Below, piece by piece: positions 25,549-32,648 of a stretch of DNA of 64,000 bases. The first letter of the stretch is position 1, and each line of letters begins with the position of its first letter. The DNA comes from Fortiea contorta PCC 7126. GTDB lineage: Bacteria; Cyanobacteriota; Cyanobacteriia; Cyanobacteriales; Nostocaceae. Location: contig NZ_KB235930.1 in NCBI RefSeq assembly GCF_000332295.1, positions 434,895 to 498,894 on the forward strand, read 5' to 3'. The notes under the pieces are model-generated. The model was not told the DNA's origin, made no database searches, and was given only the letters and a program-made list of their open reading frames with translations. The translations under genes and the position numbers were made by a program.

Positions 25549-26073
25549 ATGTCTATAATATCTAAAAAAATTTGTTTAATTGGTGATTTTGGTGTGGGTA
25601 AAACTAGCCTAATTCGCAGATTTGTAGAAGGTCAATTTAGTGACCAGTATCTTTCAACTGTGGGGGTAAAGATTTCTCGGAAATTGGTGAATGTTACCGA
25701 CAATCTTAGCCCAGATAAGCAACAGTTACAGATGATTATCTGGGATATTGAAGGTAGTAATAGATTTAAAGCGATCGCTCCCAGTTATTTTCAAGGCGCA
25801 AAAGGCGCAGTAATCATCGGTGATATGACAGTTAAAGATACTCTCGATCATCTTTTAGGACATATCCAGAGTTTTTTAGCGGTTAGCCCTAAAAGTAATA
25901 TTGTTATAGCATTAAATAAATCAGATTTAATTGAAAATGAATATTTAGAAAGTCTGCGACAATTTTATAAATTTAGCGAAATAGAGCCTGTCATAGCTAC
26001 TTATATAACCTCGGCTAAAACGGGTGAGAATGTTGGGGAAATATTTGAAACTTTAGCCCAAAAACTTATTTAA
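25549..26073 (+). CDS. Rab/Ras-like small GTPase
   Basis: 174 residues. The motifs appear in order: G1 P-loop GDFGVGKTSL (residues 12-21), G2 Thr in STVGVKI, G3 WDIEGSNRF, G4 NKSD, G5 TSAKTG. At G3 the residue corresponding to catalytic Gln61 of Ras is Ser (DIEGS instead of DTAGQ), which predicts slow intrinsic hydrolysis or dependence on a partner. There is no C-terminal prenylation cysteine. Prokaryotic relatives such as MglA work in polarity and motility with roadblock-type regulators. The gene follows the OmpA/longin-like gene by 66 bp and precedes a hybrid kinase. Confidence 0.93.
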   Translation: MSIISKKICLIGDFGVGKTSLIRRFVEGQFSDQYLSTVGVKISRKLVNVTDNLSPDKQQLQMIIWDIEGSNRFKAIAPSYFQGAKGAVIIGDMTVKDTLDHLLGHIQSFLAVSPKSNIVIALNKSDLIENEYLESLRQFYKFSEIEPVIATYITSAKTGENVGEIFETLAQKLI

Positions 26074-26119
26074 TTTGATTCGCTAGTTTTTAAACATACT
26101 GTATTATTGTGGGGTCTTG

Positions 26120-28531
26120 ATGAATTCATTATTCACTAATTTATTATCACTACAAAGAATTGAATATTTGATTATTGATCAGGAATTAAATATCTTAGAA
26201 AAGTCACTAGGAGTAGAACGTTTAGATACCTGTGAGCAAGCGCACAAAGGTCAAGATATTCGATTAATTTTTCCTGAATTAACTGGACTAGAAGATATTT
26301 TTCAGGAAATTTTGCAGGGTAGGAGAAATAATTTTAAACTAAAAGGAATGATGCGTTCCGCTGTTAATAACAGCGATGCTCCTGTGTATATAGATATTTG
26401 TATTACTAATAATATACATAATAACTATCAAAGTCATGAATTAATGATTCTTATCGAAGATGTCACGAACAGAATGGTACTGGAACAGGCTTTAACTCAG
26501 GCTACAAATGAAGCCAACCTGTTATTAAATAAATTAAGTGCTACTAACCAATATGTTAATCAAATTATGGAGTCAATGGTTGATGTTTTAATGGTGACGA
26601 CTTTATCAGGAAAAATAAAAAAACTTAATTTATCTGCCCAAGTTCTCTTAGAATATTCTGAAGCGGAACTGATTGGACAACCTATTTGTAAATTTATCAC
26701 TGGAGTTGATAATTTAATCACAAAAACAGGCGAAATACAAAAGACTTCTCTTACTAATATTCATCAAGAATTAAACTCTCCTACTATTTCTGTTCCTTTA
26801 ATCAAAGAGGCTGAAAGTGTTTGTCACACTCGGACAGGAAAAATCATTCCTGTGGCTTTTTCTTGTTCAATGGTACAGACTGAAGTTGAGCATTTCCAGG
26901 GTTATGTTTACATAATTCGAGACATAACTGAACGCAAGCAAGCAGAACTAGCGAAGCGGGAGTTTATAGCTATGATTAGCCATGAAATTCGCACTCCTAT
27001 CACATCGGTCACTGGAATGGCGAGTTTATTACTCAATAGTGAATTGAGTATTCAACAACAGGATTTTGTGAAAACTATTTATAGTAGTAGTAATATTTTA
27101 TTAAAAATCATCAATGATATTTTAGATTTTTCTAAAATTGACTCGGGAAAAATAGAAATAGAAACACAACCTTTTAATCTGATAATTTGTCTTCATGAAG
27201 CCATTAATCTACTTCTACCTAAAGCTAGAGAAAAAGGTTTAAAACTGACATTGTTAGAGTTGTCAGACCTTCCTGAGATGATTGTGGGAGACATTACTAG
27301 ATTGCGCCAAGTTTTAGTAAATTTACTCAACAATGCTATTAAATTTACTGAAGTTGGCGATGTTGAGATTTCAGTAAAAGTATTTAAAAAACAAGAATTA
27401 AAAAATGCAGTAGAAATACAATTTGCTGTGAGAGATACAGGAATTGGAATTCCTAGCGATCGCTTTGAGCGTCTGTTTCTGGCTTTCAGTCAAGTCAATG
27501 CTTCCATCACCCGCCAGTACGGTGGTACTGGTCTAGGGCTGGCTGTTTGCAAACAGTTATGTGAGTTGATGGGTGGGCGAATTTGGGTAGAAAGTCAGGT
27601 AAATGTAGGTAGTAAATTTTACTTTACTATTGTGGCTCCTGTGTTTGATGAGCCGGGAGGAAATAACGCAGATATTGCCAATGATACCCAAATTAATACT
27701 CGAATGGCAAAGCAATTTCCTTTAAGGATACTGTTAGTAGAAGACCATATTATTAATCAGAGGATGATAGGATTAATGTTGCAAGGCATGGGCTATCAAC
27801 CAGATATTGTCAATAACGGTTTAGAAGCACTTGCGGCGTTGCATCGTCAACTCTATGATGTGGTATTGATGGATATACAAATGCCGCAAATGGACGGTTT
27901 AACGGCTACACAGCATATATATCAAGAGTGGACAAAGGAAACTCGCCCGTGGATTATTGCTCTTACAGCTAGTGCAATGCGGGAAGTAGAGCTTGAGAAA
28001 CAAAGATATTTATCATTAGGTATTAATGATTATCTCACTAAACCTATTCGCATTCAAGAATTGATGACAGCGCTAAAAAAATGTCAGCCACTAGTTGATA
28101 GTTTTAAAAATCAGGATATGCAAACAAAAGAAATAGAAGAGCAAGACACAATTAAACATCCTGTTGACTACGCTGCTTTAGACGAAATTTTGCAAATGGC
28201 AAGTTTTAATCCAGCAATAAATGCACGGGAATTTATTTTAGAAACTATTGACTATTATCTCGCAGAAACCCCAAAAATTTTACAAGATATCCATACCTAT
28301 TTAGAGCAAAAAAAATATGCGAATTTGCGTCGTTGTGTGCATACACTTGCTTCTACCAGCGCTACTTTGGGTGCTGGGGATTTAGCAATTTTATGTAGGG
28401 AATTGGAAGCAATATTAATTCAAGAAAATTTTCATGATGTAGCAAATTTAATTGAGAAAATGCAAACAGAATATCACAGAGTACAAATTGCTTTACAACA
28501 GGAGCAAAAGAAATACAGCTATCCTCTGTGA
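26120..28531 (+). CDS. Hybrid histidine kinase with PAS, receiver and Hpt domains
   Basis: 803 residues from the ATG at 26120 with GGGG just upstream; a TTG directly before it is in frame. Residues 1-125 are a PAS-like N-domain (RIEYLIIDQELNILEKSLG, DIRLIFPELTGLEDIFQEIL) that recurs as a stand-alone protein at 31531. A PAS domain lies at about 145-275. The HisKA motif is AMISHEIRTPITSVTG (about 285), followed by HATPase boxes NLLNNAIKF, DTGIGIP and GTGLGLAV. A receiver (about 535-655) has its Asp in VVLMDIQMPQMDG. A C-terminal Hpt domain has its His in CVHTLASTSATLG (about 736). ArcB-like phosphorelay architecture; no membrane segments. The likely output is the convergent regulator downstream. 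Confidence 0.93.
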   Translation: MNSLFTNLLSLQRIEYLIIDQELNILEKSLGVERLDTCEQAHKGQDIRLIFPELTGLEDIFQEILQGRRNNFKLKGMMRSAVNNSDAPVYIDICITNNIHNNYQSHELMILIEDVTNRMVLEQALTQATNEANLLLNKLSATNQYVNQIMESMVDVLMVTTLSGKIKKLNLSAQVLLEYSEAELIGQPICKFITGVDNLITKTGEIQKTSLTNIHQELNSPTISVPLIKEAESVCHTRTGKIIPVAFSCSMVQTEVEHFQGYVYIIRDITERKQAELAKREFIAMISHEIRTPITSVTGMASLLLNSELSIQQQDFVKTIYSSSNILLKIINDILDFSKIDSGKIEIETQPFNLIICLHEAINLLLPKAREKGLKLTLLELSDLPEMIVGDITRLRQVLVNLLNNAIKFTEVGDVEISVKVFKKQELKNAVEIQFAVRDTGIGIPSDRFERLFLAFSQVNASITRQYGGTGLGLAVCKQLCELMGGRIWVESQVNVGSKFYFTIVAPVFDEPGGNNADIANDTQINTRMAKQFPLRILLVEDHIINQRMIGLMLQGMGYQPDIVNNGLEALAALHRQLYDVVLMDIQMPQMDGLTATQHIYQEWTKETRPWIIALTASAMREVELEKQRYLSLGINDYLTKPIRIQELMTALKKCQPLVDSFKNQDMQTKEIEEQDTIKHPVDYAALDEILQMASFNPAINAREFILETIDYYLAETPKILQDIHTYLEQKKYANLRRCVHTLASTSATLGAGDLAILCRELEAILIQENFHDVANLIEKMQTEYHRVQIALQQEQKKYSYPL

Positions 28532-28555
28532 TCAGAATTGATAAAGGTAATGAGT

Positions 28556-31306
28556 TTATTCTAAAATTTGACAAAGACGGTTCATAAGTGCGGGAATATT
28601 ACAAGGTATATTCACATAATCATAGCAACCTAAACTTAAAGCTTTTTCCACTTCGTTTAAATTACTCGATAACCACAAAACTTTAGAGCGTTGAGTTATT
28701 TTGTCACGTTTAAATTGTTTAAGAATTTCCAGTCCTTTTGGTTCTAGTAAATCATCTGCTAGTAAAATAATGCGACTATGCAAGGTAGAATTACTTCCTT
28801 TCAATATCTCTAAAGCAGTTTTACCATCTTGTAACCAGTGTGTATGATAACCGCGTGTTGTCATCGCCTGCAAAATTAGCTTTGCAAAAGCAGAATCTTG
28901 GTGTATCAAGATGACATCCATCAGGGAGAAAGGTTGAGATTGCAGAGGTCGCCAATTTGCTGGTAAAATGCGATCGCCACCACTTTCTCTAGCTTTTTCT
29001 AATACTAATCCAGCCGTTTGATAAAGAGTTTGAATGCTGGTTCCGTCTAGGGGATATTGACTGACTCCAGCGCTAAAGGTGATTGTAATTGCTTCTGAAT
29101 CGGATGTTTGCAATTTGGTTTGGCGCAATTGTTCCAGTACCTGTGCTAACCATTCCACGCTGTTACACCGTCTCATTCCATACATTCCCACAATAAACTC
29201 GGCGCTATCCCAACGAGAGATAATATCTTCACTCCGCAGTTCCTGGCGTAATAAATACGTCAACCGACGCAGCATTTGTTCCCCTAGTTGATGTCCATAG
29301 TTGCGGTTAATCTGAGTTAAATTATCTAATGTGAGCACAGCTAAACAAAAAGGTTGTTGATATTGCTTGGCTATATGTAAAAACTTACTTAAATCTTGAC
29401 TAGAACGGTGGCGATTAGGTAAACCCGTTAGTAAATCAATTTCTGCTTGTTCCCGCAACAACCGAGTGCGTTCCAAACGGTTAAAAATCCGGGTAATTAA
29501 CTCTGGGGCTACAATTGGTTTACTAACATAATCATCACCACCAGCAGCAAATATTTTTTGAATAGTTTCTGTATCTCGTTGTCCAGTAAGAAATACAATT
29601 GGTAGCCACGCCCAACGCGAATCATTACGTAAAGTTTGACATAGTTCAATACCATCAATATCCGGCATTTGTACATCCAGGATGAGCAAATCTGGTGTCA
29701 ATTGTACCAATTCATCCCAAAAATTTTTAGGGTGACGGAGAGTAGTAATTTGTAGTCCCCAAGGTGTTAATAATGTTTGTAAAAAACGTAAGGTCATCCA
29801 ATCATCATCTACAACTAAAACCTTTGCTTCTGTCGGGAGTGAATGAGGTTTTAGTGCTTGAGTGATAGCTGCTAAAATTTGCTCTGAGGCGATAGGTTTG
29901 CGAAGAAAGCTTTTAATTTTATAGCGATTAATTGCTAGTTTTTTTTGTGTTTGTTCACCGTTATGAAAGACTATTACTGGGATAGGAGGCATTTGTTTTG
30001 ACAATTCGTCTAGGAGAATTAATGCTTCTTCTTGAGTATTTTCATTAACTAAATCTAGTAACACTATGTCTGGAGGAACTCGCCGAATAGCGGCTAAAGC
30101 TAACTGGGGATGAGGTGCGATCGCTGTTTGTATTCCCCTCATATTAGCTGCAACAACTAAACTGTCAACCAGCTCTTGATCTTGATCTACAATTAACAAT
30201 CTAGTCTGGACTATATCTGGCTCATTTTTATGATTAACGCTATCGTCGATTGTTTCTTTGGCTATTTCTTGTGGAGTTACACATTCAACCAGTAAACGTA
30301 TTTTTTTTACTTCCTCTGTTAAAAAATCTTGCTGTTTTTGTGTTAAATTTTCTGGTTTTTGTAACAGTATTTCTATCTCTCTAGCAGTCTCAGTAGATGC
30401 AAATAATCCCATTATTCCTAAAGAACTAATTAATTTGTGCGATTCTTGTTTAGCTGTTTCCCATGCATGAACATTCAAAAAACTATATTTTATGTTTTCA
30501 ATACATTGTTCTAGAATGAAAATCTGGTCAAGTACTTTTAGTTTCGTTTCTTCTGAGATATTTGTATTCATCTCCTGATAGCTTTGTGAACGGTAAGAAT
30601 GAGATATCACCTCTTTTTGTTTCACCTTTTGTAAAGCTGGGTTAAGACGATAACCTAAGCCATAAACAGTTTCAATTAAATCATCTGCGCTCACAGTTTT
30701 TAGTTTTTGTCTGAGCCTTTTAATTAGTGCTCTTACAGTATCAGGTGTGGGTGGTTCATCCTCTAAAGACCACAACTGATTGAGAATGCTACTTTGACTG
30801 TGAGTTTTTTCTGTATGTCTCATGAACAATTCTAATAAAGCATATTCTTTAGCAGTGAGATGCAAAACCACACCACTATAAGTCACCTCACATTGACTAG
30901 GATCTAATCGCAAATTTCCCCATTCTAAGGTAGGTGATCCAGTTGTCGTCTTGCGACGTAGTAAGGCGCGAATCCTGGCTTCTAATTCTGGTAATGGTAT
31001 CGGTTTAACGACATAATCATCTGCACCAGCATCCAGACCAAGAATCTTATCGTCAGTCGTACCTCTACCAGTTAAAAGCAGTACTAGCAGTTGCAAGCCT
31101 TTAGCCCGTAATCGCCGACAGAAACTTATTCCATCTAGTTTTGGCAACATCACATCTAACACAATTAAATCATAGCTAGCTGCTTCTAAAAAACTCCAAC
31201 CTTCCTCACCATCTTTAGCAACATCTACGGTATAACGTTGCTCAGTCAAATTTGCTTTGAGCAAATGAGAAAACAATTCATCGTCGTCTATAAGCAAAAT
31301 TCTCAT
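28556..31306 (-). CDS. Multi-receiver response regulator: REC, OmpR-type wHTH, Hpt-like, REC, REC, degenerate GGDEF, REC
   Basis: 916 residues from the ATG at 31306 (MRILLIDDDELF); an upstream in-frame ATG adds 12 unusual residues. Domains: receiver (1-115, VLDVMLPKLDG), winged helix (about 130-225, LTAKEYALLELF and DTVRALIKRLRQKL), Hpt-like helix bundle (about 255-345, QESHKLISSLGIMG), receiver lacking a clean DxxMP (about 375-480, IVLLDLVNEN), receiver (about 495-610, LLILDVQMPDIDG), GGDEF-like domain (about 625-770) and a final degenerate receiver. The GGDEF motif reads WDSAEF, so cyclase activity is unlikely. It can bind DNA and take part in a relay. It ends 24 bp from the convergent hybrid kinase gene. 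Confidence 0.92.
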   Translation of the reverse strand: MRILLIDDDELFSHLLKANLTEQRYTVDVAKDGEEGWSFLEAASYDLIVLDVMLPKLDGISFCRRLRAKGLQLLVLLLTGRGTTDDKILGLDAGADDYVVKPIPLPELEARIRALLRRKTTTGSPTLEWGNLRLDPSQCEVTYSGVVLHLTAKEYALLELFMRHTEKTHSQSSILNQLWSLEDEPPTPDTVRALIKRLRQKLKTVSADDLIETVYGLGYRLNPALQKVKQKEVISHSYRSQSYQEMNTNISEETKLKVLDQIFILEQCIENIKYSFLNVHAWETAKQESHKLISSLGIMGLFASTETAREIEILLQKPENLTQKQQDFLTEEVKKIRLLVECVTPQEIAKETIDDSVNHKNEPDIVQTRLLIVDQDQELVDSLVVAANMRGIQTAIAPHPQLALAAIRRVPPDIVLLDLVNENTQEEALILLDELSKQMPPIPVIVFHNGEQTQKKLAINRYKIKSFLRKPIASEQILAAITQALKPHSLPTEAKVLVVDDDWMTLRFLQTLLTPWGLQITTLRHPKNFWDELVQLTPDLLILDVQMPDIDGIELCQTLRNDSRWAWLPIVFLTGQRDTETIQKIFAAGGDDYVSKPIVAPELITRIFNRLERTRLLREQAEIDLLTGLPNRHRSSQDLSKFLHIAKQYQQPFCLAVLTLDNLTQINRNYGHQLGEQMLRRLTYLLRQELRSEDIISRWDSAEFIVGMYGMRRCNSVEWLAQVLEQLRQTKLQTSDSEAITITFSAGVSQYPLDGTSIQTLYQTAGLVLEKARESGGDRILPANWRPLQSQPFSLMDVILIHQDSAFAKLILQAMTTRGYHTHWLQDGKTALEILKGSNSTLHSRIILLADDLLEPKGLEILKQFKRDKITQRSKVLWLSSNLNEVEKALSLGCYDYVNIPCNIPALMNRLCQILE

Positions 31307-31392
31307 GACTGAAATTAGTGAATATTTCTGAAATAGTATCATTTAATTTTCAGCAAATTATAAAATTTACCTCTCAATAAAAATAGAGATTT

Positions 31393-31411
31393 TTGTCACA
31401 AGTTTGTCACA
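31393..31411 (-). promoter_or_regulatory. Putative response-regulator site, copy 3
   Basis: On the plus strand TTGTCACAAGTTTGTCACA: two perfect TTGTCACA half-sites 11 bp apart. Its reverse complement matches the sites at 22301 and 22484 at 18 of 19 positions each. It lies 87 bases upstream of the regulator ATG and 120 bases upstream of the divergent gene at 31531, so it could serve both. Confidence 0.6.
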
Positions 31412-31530
31412 TTTATTTTTTTATAATGCACTCTGGAAAAGTTTTAACAAAAAAGCATATCCTTTGTTTAATAAATATTGAAATTTACAAATTAAGGTAA
31501 TTTGTTTGATAGCACCAAAAATAAAAATAA

Positions 31531-31914
31531 ATGGAATATTTAAAATTAACTCGTGAATTAAAAATTCAAAGTACATCCCTTGATGTCAAAAAATTTGCTG
31601 ATTGCCCATCTGACGTGCTTCTGGGTCAAGATGTCAGACTCGGATTTCCTGAAGTAATTGGCATTGAAGATATTTTGATCGATATCCTAGAAAATCGCCG
31701 ACAGCAGTTTGATTTAGAAGGGATTGTCAGGATTTTACCAGGTAATAAACCTTTATACTTTGATTTATGTATCAGAATGTTTAGTAATCAGTTATTTTTA
31801 TTTTTTGAAGAAGTGACTATGCAGATGCTTTGGCAACAAACTTTATTAGAACAAACTCACGAAAATAGTTTATTTTTGTTGCGCTTAAATGCTTTTCAAA
31901 ATCAAGGTGACTGA
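31531..31914 (+). CDS. Stand-alone PAS-like sensory domain, paralogue of the hybrid kinase N-terminus
   Basis: 127 residues. It aligns by eye along its full length with residues ~10-145 of the kinase at 26120-28531. Shared blocks include EYL..(T/D)(R/Q)EL.I, GQD(V/I)RL.FPE..G.EDI, IL..RR..F.L.G, P.Y.D.CI and E.VT..M...Q.L. It ends where the kinase continues into its next PAS domain. It could be a regulator that titrates the kinase signal or dimerises with its N-domain, or the residue of a decayed kinase gene. It is divergent from the response regulator across the shared operator. Confidence 0.7.
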   Translation: MEYLKLTRELKIQSTSLDVKKFADCPSDVLLGQDVRLGFPEVIGIEDILIDILENRRQQFDLEGIVRILPGNKPLYFDLCIRMFSNQLFLFFEEVTMQMLWQQTLLEQTHENSLFLLRLNAFQNQGD

Positions 31915-31959
31915 GGAGGTTCGTAAACAGTTTCTTTGGGTCAATCGATGCAATCCTTT

Positions 31960-32045
31960 TATCCCAAGGGAGGCTTCGCCGTGAGCGTCAGCCGAACGGT
32001 TAAAATCTCACCCACAAGGGGGGCTTATTTTCCCTGTTCCCTCTT
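31960..32045. repeat. Dispersed extragenic repeat
   Basis: Contains GGGAGGCTTCGCCGTGAGCG followed by TCAGCCGAACGG, with GCCGTGAGCGTCAGCCGAACGG-type imperfect symmetry, then a run CCCTGTTCCCTCTTCCC of short pyrimidine repeats. This type of text recurs in Nostoc intergenic DNA. No coding signal. Confidence 0.45.
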
Positions 32046-32117
32046 CCCTTTCATTGCTTCGTCTGGATGCGGCGGCAGAGACTGTAACAATAATGATATG
32101 CATTACAGGAAAATCTG

Positions 32118-32303
32118 ATGAACCGCTCGAAAATAGTTGCTATTGTTACGGGTGCGATTTCGATCCTCTTGGCGATCGCTTACTTAATCATTGTCCAAAT
32201 CCTCGACTACCGAGATATGAAACCCGCCCCCATCACCCTACTCGACTCACCACCAGCGATCACTGTTTTGAGTCCATATCTTGACAAAACTACCAAAGTG
32301 TAG
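32118..32303 (+). CDS. Small single-span membrane protein
   Basis: 61 residues. AGGA lies 10 bases before the ATG. One hydrophobic helix covers about residues 6-28 (IVAIVTGAISILLAIAYLII), followed by a short soluble tail rich in Pro, Leu and Asp. No known family, but the start context, clean hydrophobic helix and normal composition support a real gene. Confidence 0.55.
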   Translation: MNRSKIVAIVTGAISILLAIAYLIIVQILDYRDMKPAPITLLDSPPAITVLSPYLDKTTKV

Positions 32304-32648
32304 ATTTCATTCTACTGGTTTCCGGGGACGCATATAACTGCGTCTCTTGTCATTTATGTCAATTACTTAAAACCAATGGTTACTATTTGTTAACCCCTGG
32401 GTTAATGTATAGATTCAACAAAATAATTAATATTTATTAATCAAATGCTACGCTATATAAGAATTACTTAGAGTAAATATCGCCTATTTGTTTCGCCTAA
32501 GTAATTCCATTTTGTCTGAGATAAAGGTAAGCTATTTCTAACAATATTAAACAAAGATAAATTTCCTTTATCTGAAATACGGGTTGACTGAAGCTAGCGA
32601 CTGCTGATTCACAGACCCAAATTTTGCTGCAAATATAGAGGTAAATTC
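32304..32648. promoter_or_regulatory. Upstream region of ndhF with two inverted repeats
   Basis: An inverted repeat with perfect 11-bp arms (GAATTACTTAG at 32461-32471, CTAAGTAATTC at 32497-32507) encloses 25 bases. A second near-palindrome, ATTAATATTTATTAAT at 32426-32441, fits the loose TTA-N8-TAA pattern used by LysR-type carbon regulators such as CmpR, but the region is AT-rich so this is weak. No gene seen. Confidence 0.45.

Noticed and set aside
28556-31306. Active diguanylate cyclase
   Set aside because: The signature reads WDSAEF instead of GGDEF/GGEEF, so catalysis is not expected.
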